DNA of 64,000 bases, taken from DSOI01 sp041394885 (GTDB lineage Bacteria; Acidobacteriota; Terriglobia; Bryobacterales; Bryobacteraceae). The notes under the pieces are model-generated. The model saw only the letters and a list, made by a program, of their open reading frames with translations. It was not told where the DNA came from and did no database searches. Location of the stretch: positions 7,116 to 71,115 of the forward strand of contig JAWKHI010000039.1 in assembly GCA_041394885.1 (NCBI GenBank), written 5' to 3'. Position 1 is the stretch's first letter, and each line of letters begins with the position of its first letter. A program made the position numbers and the translations under genes. Shown here one piece after another: positions 16,291-26,500 of the stretch.

Positions 16291-17592
16291 TTAGGAGATG
16301 CTGGCTACCGGGCGGCAGACGCTTTCATACACGGCCGCCGTGGCCTCGGCCATGGCGGCGATCCCGAAGCGGGCATGAACGGCGGCGTGACCGGAGTCAC
16401 CCATCCGGCGCGCCATTTCCGTATCGCCGAGCATGGCCGCCAGAGCGGTGGCCAATGCTTCGGGCGAGTCGGGCTCGACGAGCAGACCGCCGCCGGTGGC
16501 TTCGATCATCTCGGGAAAGCTTCCGCGCCGGGGCTGGACCACGGGAACGGCGCTCGCGAGCGCTTCGAGAACCGGGATGCCTTTGGGCTCGTCGTAGGTG
16601 GCCGGGATCGACATCACATCCAGACTCTGGAGGAAGGCGAGCTTGGCGGCGCGGTCCAGCTCGCCGTGATAAGTGAACCGGTCCGTCAGGCCCCATCCGG
16701 CGAGCTTGCCCTGCACCTCGGCGAGGTAGGCGCGCTGTTCCGGGGCGATGTATCCGGCTGCTTCGAGAACCACGGAGCGGTCTCCACGGTCATGCAGGAT
16801 ACGGAACGCTTCCGCGAGCAGGTGGAGACCCTTCTCCGGGGCGATGCGCGACAGAAAACCGATGCGCCTTGTTCCACCGGGGTTCCGGGGAACCCGTTGG
16901 TGGCCGTCGAGACTGATCCCCAAGGGGACGGTGTGGATCTTTCCAGGCGGAATACCCAGAAATCCCGCCATGAACCGTGCCCCGTAGTGGCTGACGGCAA
17001 TGAAGGCATCGACGTCCTCCACCTGGCGGCGGACAAGATCGAGGGCCCGGGAACGATAGGGTTCCGCGAGGCCCTGCAGGAATAACTCCTCGCCTTGCAG
17101 GGTGCACACCACCGGCCGGCCGGTGACTTCCTTGAGCGGACGGGCGAGCGAGAGCAGCAGGGTGTACGGCAGCGTGACCAGATCGGGCCGCGGCTCGTGG
17201 CGAAGCCAATCGGTGAGGTTGGCGATCTCTTTGCGTTGATGGCCGTGGACGCCTTCGAGGATGGAAACGGTAAGCGCGCCGAGTTGCGCGGGGTCCACTT
17301 CGACGCCGCGTCCGGCAAACAGGGAGATGACGCCCGGGAGGTCCCAGAGCCAATCGAGGAACTTGGGTGTGCGACGGAACAGGGGGACGTTCTGCTCGAG
17401 GAAGATGCTGATTCCGCCGAAGAAAACTCGCTGATGGCTGAAGTTGGCCTCGTCGGTCCGGGTGGGTGTGTAGAGGGGGAGAAGGATGACGTCGTGGCCC
17501 TGCCGCCTCAATTCGCCGGCCAGGGCGTTGTCGCGGAGGCAACTGCCACAGTACATGTTGGCCGCACCGGCGGTAATGCTCAGGATCTTCAT
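16291..17592 (-). CDS. Glycosyltransferase family 4 protein
   Basis: ATG at 17592 is preceded by AAGGAAG, fixing the start of the 433-aa protein. The N-terminal domain has CGSCLRDNALAGELRRQGHD, typical of a subgroup of GT4 enzymes with an N-terminal SCLRDN signature. The C-terminal GT-B domain has GFLSRIAPEKGLHLLAEAFR, a TYHGELDR loop, and the nucleotide-sugar motif E-P-K-G-I-P-V-L-E-A-L-A. The donor and acceptor are unknown. It is not a clear BshA despite lying next to bshC; BshA proteins start differently. It is transcribed divergently from bshC across an 87-bp gap. Confidence 0.85.
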   Translation of the reverse strand: MKILSITAGAANMYCGSCLRDNALAGELRRQGHDVILLPLYTPTRTDEANFSHQRVFFGGISIFLEQNVPLFRRTPKFLDWLWDLPGVISLFAGRGVEVDPAQLGALTVSILEGVHGHQRKEIANLTDWLRHEPRPDLVTLPYTLLLSLARPLKEVTGRPVVCTLQGEELFLQGLAEPYRSRALDLVRRQVEDVDAFIAVSHYGARFMAGFLGIPPGKIHTVPLGISLDGHQRVPRNPGGTRRIGFLSRIAPEKGLHLLAEAFRILHDRGDRSVVLEAAGYIAPEQRAYLAEVQGKLAGWGLTDRFTYHGELDRAAKLAFLQSLDVMSIPATYDEPKGIPVLEALASAVPVVQPRRGSFPEMIEATGGGLLVEPDSPEALATALAAMLGDTEMARRMGDSGHAAVHARFGIAAMAEATAAVYESVCRPVASIS

Positions 17593-17679
17593 TACTTCCT
17601 TGGCCAATCGTAACAATTTCCAGCGGATTCAGCGAATCCAGCCTGGACGCGGCTTCATCTGTTAGGCTTGAAGGATCGC

Positions 17680-19251
17680 ATGGCGACTGCCTGTCTTCGC
17701 CACACCGAATTGCCGGGGACCAGCAAGCTGTTTGCGGATTACCTGTACCGATTCGATCGAGTGGCGCACTACTACCGCTACGACCCCTGGGACCCGGCCT
17801 CATACAGGTCCGCGGCGCAGGCACTCGACTATCCAGCCGAGCGCCGTGCCGCGCTGGTTGAGGCGCTCGCGGCGCAGGGAAACGATCGAGGCGCGCTCGA
17901 GACATTGGCCCAACCCGACTGCGTCGCCATCGTCACGGGGCAGCAGGTCGGCTTGTTTTCGGGCCCCTGCTACACGATCTACAAGGCCCTGACGGCGATC
18001 CACCTGGCGGCGCAGTTGCGCGAAACAGGCATCCCGGCAGTGCCGGTGTTCTGGCTGGCCACCGAAGACCACGATTTCGAAGAGATCAACCACGCCTGGA
18101 CGTTGCCGGCGGCGGGGCAGCCGGTGCGTCATGCGGTGGCGAATCCACCGCCTGCCACCGGGACTCGCCCGGTGGGGCCAATCGCGATTCCCCGGTACCC
18201 GATCGAGGAACTGCGCACCGCCCTGGATGGGCTTCCATTCGCTGGTGAGGTAACGTCGCTGGTGGCCGAAGCCTATCGCGACGGCGCTTCCCTCGGCGGG
18301 GCGTTCCGGGCGTTGATGGAACGTCTGCTCCCGGGCCGTGGCCTACTGTACGTGGATCCGCTCGAAGAGCCCATCCGCAATCTGGCCGCTCCGCTGCTGC
18401 AGAAGGCAGCCCGCCGGGCGCCGGAGTTGATGGACCGCGTGATCGAGCGCAACCTGGAATTGGAAACGGCGGGCTACCATGCGCAGGTCCACGCCGAGGC
18501 GAAGACTTCTCCTTTCTTTCTGCTCGAAAACGGCGAGCGCATTCATTTATTGCGTGACGGGAACCGGTTCGACGGGATGAGCACGGAGGATCTGGCGGCG
18601 CGCGCCGGGCACCTTTCGCCGAACGCGATTCTACGGCCGGTGATGCAGGACTATCTGCTGCCGACGGTGGCGCTGATCGGCGGACCGGCCGAAATCGCCT
18701 ACCTGGCGCAGTCGCAGGTGCTGTACGAGGGTCTGGAGCGTCCGGCGCCGGTATTCGTTCCACGTACCGGTTTTACGCTGCTCGACAGCCGCGCATCGAA
18801 AATCATGGCACGGTACAGGCTCTCGGTTCCGGATTTCTTCGAGGGAATCGAGCCGTTGCGCGCGAAGGTGGCGGCGCGAGTGACGCCGCCGGAACTCGAG
18901 AAGACGCTCAGCGACACCAGAGCGTCCGCGGAAAGCTCCGTGAACCGGCTGCAAAACGCCCTGGCCGCATTCGATCCGACGCTGGCCGAGGCGCTGGCCA
19001 AGAGCCGCGCGAAGATCCTATATCAGTTGGACAAGATCCGCGCGAAGACGGAGCGGGAGGCGCTTCGCCGGGACGCGCGCGCGCATGACGATGTGACCGG
19101 GCTCGAATGCCTGCTTTTCCACGATCGTCACCTGCAGGAGCGTTTCTATACCATCCTTCCTTTTTTGGCCCGGCACGGCCTGGATTTGATCGATCGCGTG
19201 GATGAAAGTGTTAGGCTGGATTGTCCGGATCATATCGTCCTGACGGTGTAG
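17680..19251 (+). CDS. bshC: Putative cysteine ligase BshC of bacillithiol synthesis
   Basis: ATG at 17680 has AAGGA four bases upstream and is preferred to an in-frame TTG at 17668. The 523-aa protein carries the BshC signatures VTGQQVGLFSGPCYTIYKAL (about 90-109), PVFWLATEDHDFEEINHAW (about 127-145) and LRPVMQDYLLPTVALIGGPA (about 313-332), followed by a long coiled-coil segment (about 400-475). BshC adds cysteine to GlcN-malate in the last step of bacillithiol synthesis. bshA and bshB are not in the window. The aldolase gene follows by 17 nt. Confidence 0.9.
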   Translation: MATACLRHTELPGTSKLFADYLYRFDRVAHYYRYDPWDPASYRSAAQALDYPAERRAALVEALAAQGNDRGALETLAQPDCVAIVTGQQVGLFSGPCYTIYKALTAIHLAAQLRETGIPAVPVFWLATEDHDFEEINHAWTLPAAGQPVRHAVANPPPATGTRPVGPIAIPRYPIEELRTALDGLPFAGEVTSLVAEAYRDGASLGGAFRALMERLLPGRGLLYVDPLEEPIRNLAAPLLQKAARRAPELMDRVIERNLELETAGYHAQVHAEAKTSPFFLLENGERIHLLRDGNRFDGMSTEDLAARAGHLSPNAILRPVMQDYLLPTVALIGGPAEIAYLAQSQVLYEGLERPAPVFVPRTGFTLLDSRASKIMARYRLSVPDFFEGIEPLRAKVAARVTPPELEKTLSDTRASAESSVNRLQNALAAFDPTLAEALAKSRAKILYQLDKIRAKTEREALRRDARAHDDVTGLECLLFHDRHLQERFYTILPFLARHGLDLIDRVDESVRLDCPDHIVLTV

Positions 19252-19268
19252 CCGGGCCTCATTTTCCC

Positions 19269-20048
19269 ATGCGTATCAACCTCGTCAAACGCGCCCTTGC
19301 CGAAGGCAAGGTGCAGTATGGCACCAACTTCGGCCAGTTCCGGTCGCAAGACGTGCTGAAGATTCTCGCGCAGGCCGGCTTTCACTGGGCCTTCATCGAC
19401 ACCGAGCACGGCGGCTTCGATCTGGAAACGATTCAGGATCTTTGCCGCATTTCGCCGCTGGTGGACTTCACGCCGATCGTGCGGGTGGCTGACCTACAGT
19501 ACTCGCTGGTGGCGCGCGCGCTCGACGTGGGCGCGCAGGGAATCATCTTTCCGCGCGTGGAATCGGTGGAGTTGCTGGAGCGCGCCGTGAGCTGGTGCAA
19601 ATTCCCGCCGGTGGGCATGCGCGGCTTCGGGCTGAACGCGTTTCATATCGATCATGAGAAGGCCACGATGCCGCAGATGATCGAGCACATCAACGCGGAG
19701 ACGATGGTGGTGCTGCAGATCGAAACGAAGCGGGCGTTCGAGATGCGCGATGAACTGCTCTCGGTGCCGGGGATCGATGCGGTGATGATCGGTCCGGCCG
19801 ATCTGTCGATTTCGTTCGGGATTCCCGGCGAGTTTCAGAATCCGAAGCTGGTGGATGCGATGATGGCGATCCGCGACACCTGCGACGCGCGGGGCATCGC
19901 GCCGGGCACGCAGACGCGGACGCTGGACCTGGCGAAGTTCTGGAAGCAGAACGGAATGCGTTTTCTGGGGTGCTCGGGTGATACGGGAATGCTGTTCGAC
20001 AAGGCCCGCGAGATTACGTCGGCGCTCGATACGGTGGAAAGAACGTAG
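19269..20048 (+). CDS. HpcH/HpaI family aldolase
   Basis: ATG at 19269 gives 259 residues of a class II pyruvate aldolase TIM barrel: FHWAFIDTEHGGFDLETIQD (catalytic His and nearby Asp), PIVRVAD, GIIFPRVES (substrate Arg region), VVLQIET (metal-binding Glu) and VMIGPADLSISFG (metal-binding Asp). Such enzymes split 2-keto-3-deoxy acids or 4-hydroxy-2-oxo acids into pyruvate plus an aldehyde. The gene lies 17 nt after bshC but has no obvious link to thiol synthesis. Confidence 0.88.
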   Translation: MRINLVKRALAEGKVQYGTNFGQFRSQDVLKILAQAGFHWAFIDTEHGGFDLETIQDLCRISPLVDFTPIVRVADLQYSLVARALDVGAQGIIFPRVESVELLERAVSWCKFPPVGMRGFGLNAFHIDHEKATMPQMIEHINAETMVVLQIETKRAFEMRDELLSVPGIDAVMIGPADLSISFGIPGEFQNPKLVDAMMAIRDTCDARGIAPGTQTRTLDLAKFWKQNGMRFLGCSGDTGMLFDKAREITSALDTVERT

Positions 20049-20061
20049 GCCGCTTTCGGGC

Positions 20062-20067
20062 TATACT
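20062..20067 (+). promoter_or_regulatory. -10-like TATACT upstream of tRNA-Leu
   Basis: TATACT lies 22 nt before the tRNA 5' end; no good -35 is seen in the end of the aldolase gene. Confidence 0.35.
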
Positions 20068-20088
20068 TGAGACAGTGCGCCGCTCCTA

Positions 20089-20175
20089 GGGGGAGTGGTG
20101 GAATGGCAGACACAGCAGACTCAAAATCTGCCGGGTGAACAACCCGTGAGGGTTCAAGTCCCTCCTCCCCCACCA
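20089..20175 (+). tRNA. tRNA-Leu, anticodon CAA
   Basis: The acceptor arm GGGGGAG (20089-20095) pairs with CTCCCCC (20165-20171), followed by discriminator A and an encoded CCA (20173-20175). The anticodon stem-loop is GCAGA-CTCAAAA-TCTGC, giving anticodon CAA. A long variable arm and the GGTTCAAGTCC T-loop identify a class II leucine tRNA of 87 nt. Confidence 0.97.
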
Positions 20176-20204
20176 AAAACCACTCGTTTCCGATCACCCG
20201 CCGA

Positions 20205-21251
20205 TCAGTTCACCCCACCCGGTCCCCGCAATTCGGCAGGCGCGCGCTGGCGATCATAGGGCGTCAGTTCCAGTTCCCAACGCAATGGCACGGTCTGGGG
20301 TGCGTAGCAGATACGGTCATCGCAGGCCTGGTACTTGAATCCGCCTTCGATGGTCAACTTGCCATTCTTGGCGGCCTTCTCGGCGTCGCGGAACTGAGCG
20401 ATTTTGATATCGCGCACGAGCGCGACCTTGCCTTCATACACGAGCGCGGTTTCGCCGATGGCTTTCAATTCGAGTTTGCGGGATTGTGGGTACTCAACCG
20501 GAAAAGCGGTGTAGGCAGGCGATTCGGCGATCGTCCAATCGATGGGAATGTACGGCTTGTCGACGCCGGGCGCGTAGACGTGCATCTTCTCCGGCAACGC
20601 GATGGTGGCCATCAGGGTGAGGCGGCTGCCGGCGTACACGGAGGGGTTGCTGACGCTGGTTCGCACGGTGAGATGCGGGGTCTGATGTTCGGTGACGGCG
20701 GCGCCATCGGCGGAGAACTCGCGCACGAGAATCCCGGCGGCGGTAAAGCGGTCGCGAAAGTCGTCTTCGAAGTATTTCGACTTGACCCGGCCGCTTCGGT
20801 CCACGATGTAGGTTCCCGGATGCGGGATGCCGTAGGCCGGGGAGTCCTTCTTCGCATTCTCGTTGAGGATTCCGAATCGGCGGATCACCTTCGACCCGCG
20901 ATCCGACAGCATCGGATATGGGATCGACATGCGATCGGAGAAATGTTTCAACACCTCCTTGGTGTCGTAGGTGATCACGGCCACTTTCAGTCCGCGATCC
21001 TCGAAGCCCTTCACCTGTTGTGCCAGCTCGACGAGCTGAGCCTTGCAGTAGGGTCACCAATCGGCCGAACGGACGAAGGCCAGAACGAGTCCCTTTGGCC
21101 CGGCCAGAGACCGCAGAGACTGCATCTTGCCGTTTTGATCCGGTAACGAGAAGCCGGGGATTTTCTTGCCCACCTCGGGGCCGGTGGGCACGGGAGCGGC
21201 GCCGGCTAGCGTAACGATGGCGGCGAAGGCGACGATTGATCGATGGTGCAT
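20205..21251 (-). CDS. Probable selenoprotein: redoxin (UxxC) with DsbD-alpha-like C-terminal domain
   Basis: Read through one in-frame TGA at 21056-21054, the frame 21251-20205 is a continuous 348-aa protein. It has a signal peptide, a peroxiredoxin/thioredoxin-like domain (KKIPGFSLPDQNGKMQSLRS, LVLAFVRSADW-U-PYCKAQLVEL, then PGTYIVDRSGRVKSKYF) and a C-terminal DsbC/DsbD-N-like domain with FKYQACDDRICYAPQTVPL. The TGA sits exactly where homologues carry the first Cys of the CxxC active site. A hairpin follows about 14 nt downstream, as bacterial SECIS elements do. The alternative is a nonsense mutation of a TGC codon giving a pseudogene, but the coding frame is intact on both sides. Predicted role: periplasmic thiol-disulfide or peroxide chemistry. 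No selA/B/C/D genes are in the window. Confidence 0.75.
21023..21039 (-). promoter_or_regulatory. Candidate bacterial SECIS hairpin
   Basis: Starting 14 nt after the in-frame UGA, the minus strand can form a seven-pair stem (six Watson-Crick pairs plus one U-G) closed by a GUC loop: TCAGCTC-GTC-GAGCTGG. Its position inside the coding sequence and a G at the loop start agree with bacterial SECIS elements that recruit SelB. Confidence 0.55.
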
Positions 21252-21358
21252 CTGTAGACGGACGTCTCCTGCTTTCTATGATGACGCACGGCGGCGAATC
21301 TATTCCGAAACTTTCATTTTTTTCGCTCCGTCCGCAAGGGCCGAGGGCGGGGCCATCC

Positions 21359-21364
21359 TATAAT
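21359..21364 (+). promoter_or_regulatory. TATAAT -10 box of the amidohydrolase gene
   Basis: A consensus TATAAT lies 11 nt before the ATG at 21376, so a start point about 7 nt downstream would give a leader of only about 5 nt. No Shine-Dalgarno is present. Confidence 0.55.
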
Positions 21365-21375
21365 GGCGTTTGCCC

Positions 21376-22203
21376 ATGAAGATCGACACGCATCATCATT
21401 TCTGGAAGTACAACGCTGCCGAATATGGTTGGATCGGCGACGATATGAAGAACCTACGCCGTGACTTCTTGGCGAAGGATCTGCGGCAGGCGCTGGCCTC
21501 GGCCGGCGTGGATGCGGCCATCTCGGTGCAGGCCCGCGAAACGGTGGAGGAGACGCGCTGGCTGCTGGAGATCGCGGCCGCGGAGCCGAAAATCCTGGGC
21601 GTTGTGGGATGGGTGGAGCTGGCCGGTCCGAGGGTGGAGGCGGAACTGGACCGTTTCGTTCCGGACAAGAAATTCAAGGGCGTCCGGCATGTACTACAGG
21701 CCGAGCCCGCCAACGAGCTGATGGACGACTCGAAATTCAACGACGGCATCTCGAAGCTGGCATCGCGCAATCTGGTTTACGACATCCTGATCTTCGAGCG
21801 TCATTTGAAGCAGGCGATCGCGTTTGTGGACCGTCATCCGAAGCAGGTGTTCGTGCTCGATCACGTGGCGAAGCCGCTGATCAGCGCGCACGTGCTCGAA
21901 CCCTGGCGGCGGCAGATGCACGAACTGGCCAAGCGGCCGAACGTGTATTGCAAGATTTCGGGGATGATCACCGAGGCGGATTGGCTGCACTGGTCGCCAG
22001 CGGACCTGGCGCCTTACATCGCGACGGCGATCGACGCGTTCACGCCGCGGCGGCTGATGTTCGGGTCCGATTGGCCGGTGATGCTGGCGGCGGGCAATTA
22101 CCGTTTGTGGCACGACACGGTCACGCGCGCCGTGGAGGCGCTGACGGAGGAAGAGCGGGATCGCTTCTGGAGCGGAACGGCCAAGGAAGCCTACCGGCTT
22201 TAG
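21376..22203 (+). CDS. Amidohydrolase (TIM-barrel, L-fuconolactonase-like, COG3618)
   Basis: ATG at 21376 (not the in-frame TTG at 21370) gives 275 residues. The N-terminal metal motif THHHFWKY (about 5-12), the KGVRHVLQ strand, VLDHVAKP (His), NVYCKISGM and the C-terminal RLMFGSDWPV (metal-binding Asp) are the signature of the amidohydrolase-2 family that includes L-fuconolactonase and related sugar-lactone hydrolases. The substrate is not known, but sugar-lactone hydrolysis would fit a plant-sugar-degrading organism. Confidence 0.87.
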   Translation: MKIDTHHHFWKYNAAEYGWIGDDMKNLRRDFLAKDLRQALASAGVDAAISVQARETVEETRWLLEIAAAEPKILGVVGWVELAGPRVEAELDRFVPDKKFKGVRHVLQAEPANELMDDSKFNDGISKLASRNLVYDILIFERHLKQAIAFVDRHPKQVFVLDHVAKPLISAHVLEPWRRQMHELAKRPNVYCKISGMITEADWLHWSPADLAPYIATAIDAFTPRRLMFGSDWPVMLAAGNYRLWHDTVTRAVEALTEEERDRFWSGTAKEAYRL

Positions 22204-22221
22204 CGGCGTTCGACCGGGCGG

Positions 22222-23553
22222 TTACAGATCCGCGAGGCGCTGCGAGGTGTCGCCGAAGCGTTCGAGTTCGACGCCCATGCGATCCATGATCGAGAGATAC
22301 AGGCTGCAGGCGCGGCGGTTGTCGTCGCCGCGTTCGAGGTAGTCGAGTACACGGCCGTGGCGGAGCGAGCCGCCGCCTTTGCCGGCCAGCAGCATGGGCA
22401 TCTGGTCCGCGGAATGGGAATCGCCGTCGAACAGGTTCGAGCAGCACAGCAGGATGGAGCTATCGAGCAAAGATTGGCCTCCCTCGTCGATGCTCTTGAA
22501 GCGATCGAGCAGGTAGGCGAACTGGGCGATGTGGAACTGATTGGTCTTGAGGTACATCGCCTCGGCGGCGGGGTTCTTGCCGTTGTGGGTGAGGTCGAGG
22601 TGGAGGCTGCCCTTGACGCCTTCGAGGAACTTGAAGTTCATCTGCGACAGGTCGTTGTTCAGCATCAAAGTGGCGATGCGGGTGCGGTCCATGCGGAAAG
22701 CCAGCACGACGATGTCGAGCATCAGCTTGATGTGATCGGGAATATCCTGAGGCAGCGTTTCAGCCGGGCGGGTCATGTCGGGCTTGTCGAGGGAAGGCCG
22801 CCATCCTTCCAGGCGTTCTTCCTTTGACGCGCGGTCGATGCGCTTTTCGATGTCGCGAATGGATTCGAGATATTCGTCGAGCTTGCGTTTGTCCGCGCCG
22901 CTGATTTTGGGTTTGAGCGACTTGGCGTCTGTGAGCACCGAATCGAGAATGGTCTTATCGAGGAGGCGGCCCTTGCCATCGCCCACCAGCATGTCGAAGG
23001 CGCGGGAAGGATAGATCTCCTTGGTGGCGGGCTTGGTGTCGGATGCCCAGGAAATGGCGGATCCGTAGATCATGGACACGCCGTCTTCCAGCCGCAGCTC
23101 ATTGGGCTCGATGCCGAGGACGAGGCTGGGCACGCGCGTGGCGCCGCCGATGCGGCGCGAGAGAATCTGATCGAAGGTGGTGCCGACGCGGATGTCGCTC
23201 GGGTCCAGGCTCACGCTGGCGCCGGAAAGCAGGTTCGGCGCGCGGCCGAGGTGAGGGCTGGTGGAGATGAATGCCTGGTGGTTATAGAGACCGCGCAGGA
23301 AGGTGATGTCTTCGCGGTAGGGCCCCATGGGTTCGAGCGCGGGCCCGATCTCCATCGAGGCGCCTTGTCCCTTGGCCCACCAGTGAATGGGTTCGACGCC
23401 GTTGGAGAAGTAGAGCACGCCGAATCGCACCGGCGGCTTATCGGCGGCCTTGGTTCCGGCGGCGAACAGCGGCAGGGACTCCATCCAGGGGAGCGCGAGC
23501 GCGACGCCTGTCCCGCGGAGGAAGTGACGCCGTGAAGGGACTGCAGTGTTCAT
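22222..23553 (-). CDS. DUF1552 family exported protein
   Basis: The 443-aa protein opens with a twin-arginine signal (MNTAVPSRRHFLRGTGVALA). It contains typical DUF1552 stretches: GVLYFSNGVEPIHWWAKG, FLRGLYNHQAFISTSPHLG, LVLGIEPNE and a C-terminal LLCCSNLFDGDSHSADQMPM. The family is regularly paired with DUF1592-type cytochromes, as here, where its start overlaps their stop (ATGA at 23550-23553). The pair is widespread in Planctomycetes and Acidobacteria; its biochemical role is not established. Confidence 0.9.
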   Translation of the reverse strand: MNTAVPSRRHFLRGTGVALALPWMESLPLFAAGTKAADKPPVRFGVLYFSNGVEPIHWWAKGQGASMEIGPALEPMGPYREDITFLRGLYNHQAFISTSPHLGRAPNLLSGASVSLDPSDIRVGTTFDQILSRRIGGATRVPSLVLGIEPNELRLEDGVSMIYGSAISWASDTKPATKEIYPSRAFDMLVGDGKGRLLDKTILDSVLTDAKSLKPKISGADKRKLDEYLESIRDIEKRIDRASKEERLEGWRPSLDKPDMTRPAETLPQDIPDHIKLMLDIVVLAFRMDRTRIATLMLNNDLSQMNFKFLEGVKGSLHLDLTHNGKNPAAEAMYLKTNQFHIAQFAYLLDRFKSIDEGGQSLLDSSILLCCSNLFDGDSHSADQMPMLLAGKGGGSLRHGRVLDYLERGDDNRRACSLYLSIMDRMGVELERFGDTSQRLADL

Positions 23554-26500
23554 TCGTTGTCTCCCGTGGTGGTGGTTTTGGGCTCCGCCCCGCCGGAGGC
23601 GCGAATGTTCCGGAATTGGGGGCTTACGGCAATGCGGGTGATGAGTTCAGAGAACGGAGCATCGGCTCCGGCGCCGATCATTTCGTCCACCAGCGGCCAA
23701 TCCGAGATGCGAACGGTGCGGCCGAGGGCGAAGCCGAGCAGCTTGTTGGAGAGATTGCGGCGCACCTGGGTCTGTTCGCGCTCGAGGTAGGCGAGCAGGC
23801 CGTCGACGCCCGCCACTTCGGTTTGATCGGCGAGGGTGCCGCTGTCTTCGATCGCCTTGCCGTCTTCATAGCTATCGCGCCAGCGGCCGGTGGGATCGTA
23901 GTGTTCGAGCGCGAAGCCCAACGGGTCAATGCGGCTGTGGCAGCCGGCGCAGGTGGCGTTGCGGCGGTGAGCGTCGAGACGCTGCTTCACGCTGAGTCCG
24001 CCGAACTGCTTAGGGTCGGCCGGGATCGAGCCGGCGTCGGGCGGCGGGGGTGGAACCGGGGTGCCGAGGATGCGGCGGAGCAGCCAGTCGCCGCGCTTGA
24101 CAGGGCTGGTCCGCAGGGGAGCCGAGGTGGCGGTGAGCACGGCGCCGAGCCGCATCATGCCGCCGCGATGCTGCGCTTGCACACCGTCGATGCGCTGGAG
24201 TTGCTCGCCGGCGGGAACCGAGGCGAGCCCATAGTGTTTGGCGAGGCCGTTGTTGGCGAAGGTGTAGTCCGCGGTGAGCATCTCGCTCACGGGGCGGTCC
24301 GCGCGAACGATGTGTTCGAAGAACGAGACGGCCTCGTCGTACATGGCGGCCTTGATCTTATCCGTGAACTCGGGGAAACGGCCGGTGTCAACGCCGCGAT
24401 GCTGATCGAAGCGGTAGAAGCCGAGCCATTGTCCGAAGAACTCGTTGGCGAAGCGGCGGGCCTTGGGATCGGCGAGCATGCGTTTGGCCTGCCGGGCGAT
24501 CTCGGCGGAATCGGTGAGCTTGTCTGCTTCGGCGGCGCGGCGCAATTCGGCGTCGGGCGCGGAGGACCAGAGGAAGTAGCTCAAACGGGTGGCGATTTCC
24601 CAGCTCGAAAGCGGGGCGGCGTCTGCCCGCCGGGTTTGGGTGCGCGGCGTCTCGATGCGGTAGAGGAAGTCCGGCGCGACGAGGATGCGAGCGAGCAGGG
24701 AGCGCACTGCGGCGGCGTGGTCAAGCTGATAGCGCTCCCGGGCATCGGTGTAGAAGCCACGGAGGCGGTCCTTTTCCGGTTCAGTGAGCGGCCGGCGCCA
24801 GGCGCGTGCGGCGAAGGCGAGGCAGTCGTCGATATGGCCGGGGTGCGCGGCGAGTTGGGCGGCCTGCACTTTGTCGTAGCTTTCGCGAAGGGTTGCGGCA
24901 AAGGGCTGGAGATCGGCGGGGAGGGCGTCGATTTCGCTTTTGGCAAAGGTGGCGATGCTTCTGGGTTTGCCGTCGGCGCCCTTGATATCGACCTTGAACT
25001 TTTCGGCGGCGAAGTGGAAATAGGCGTCGTGAAATTCGAACGAGGCAAGCAGATCGGCCCAGGCGTGCTCGAGCCGGACGCGCGTGGCGTCGTCGAGCAT
25101 CTTTTCGACGAGGAAGCCGTCTTCGCGCAGGTACTTGACGCGCGTGTGGTAGTAGTCGCGCTCGGGTTGATTGTAGGTATTGTCAAACGGGGCTGGGATC
25201 TCGTCTTTGTCGGAAGGGGCGGGCTCGCCGTGGGAGGCTTGCGGGAAGCTGCCGGCGAAATCGAGCACGCCGGCTTTCCACTGGCGATAGCCATCGCTTT
25301 CCGGGTCGGCCATCAAAGACCAAACGGGCGTGCCGCTGGCGGCCTCTTCGCGATCGGAGATGGTGACGCGAAGCACCGAGCCCGACGGAGCGCCCAGCAG
25401 TTCCGCCTCCACCTGGAGCTGCATGCCGAAGGCTCCGGCGGCGAGATTGACGTCGAGCGCGAGATTGGTTTCGCCTTCGGTGACGAAACTGCCGTCTTCG
25501 GCGGGGTTGAGTTTGGCGAGCGATTCCGGCGTCAGCACGGCGCGGAAAGGCTGGGAGGTCGAGGTGCCGCGGTCGCGGCCGCGCATGCGTACGGTGGGGT
25601 TGCGCCACGCGATCACGGCCTTGCCGTCGGCGGCGCGGGGGTTGGCCGGGAGGACGGAGAAATAGATCTTCCGCACGGTTGGGCCGGCGGGGGGCGGGGG
25701 CTGCTTTTCGGCTTCATCCGGATTGACGCGGCGGCCGCGCAGGAAGAAATTGAAGCGATGTTTGGAGACGGCCGCGAGCGCGGCGTCGGTGATGACGAGG
25801 GCCCGTTCATCGCCGCGTCCGCCTTCGGCGAGATCGCCGGCCGCAAACAGCCAACGCGGCCAGTTGATCGAATAATCTTTGATGGCGGCGCAGGCTTCGC
25901 GCATCGCACTCTCGTCGAAGTCCGCCCCGGCTGGGACGGGCAGTTTGTGGAAGCGGTCGACCACACCGGAAGTGGGATAGCTAGCATCACGGCGGTTGAC
26001 GGCGGACCAGATGTGCTCGACGAACCGGGCGGTCAGCCCCTCGCGGGCGGCCAACTGGGCGAGGGTCCAATCGGGGTGGCCGAGTTTGCCGCGATGCTGA
26101 AAGCTCCAGGCCGCGAAAAACGCCTTGGAGTAGCGTTCAAGGCCGTAGGGCTTGCCGCCCTCGCCGGCGGCGGCGCGGAAGCCGTAGGTGGTGTAGATGT
26201 GCTGAATACGGTCAATCGCGGAGAGTTCGAAGCCGCTCATTCCGGGGTCGGCAAAAAACCCGAGGGGACCGGCGCCGATCACGGCGTGATTGGCCACCAG
26301 CTTGGCGGCTTCGAGATAGCGTTCGAGATTGGCGTCCGCGATGAACTGGACGTCGCCGAAGTTGGTGAAGCCTTCGCCGCCGACGGCATCGGTGGCGAAT
26401 TCGCCGTCGAACTTGAACTCGACACCGGTGAGGTCCTGGAGCGTGTATGCGTATTCGGCGCTGGTGAGACGGCGGACGGTGACGGGGCCGGGGTCGCCGG

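Noticed and set aside
16291..17592. Assignment of the glycosyltransferase as BshA because bshC is next door
   Set aside because: The N-terminus with CGSCLRDN is not that of BshA, and the two genes are divergent.
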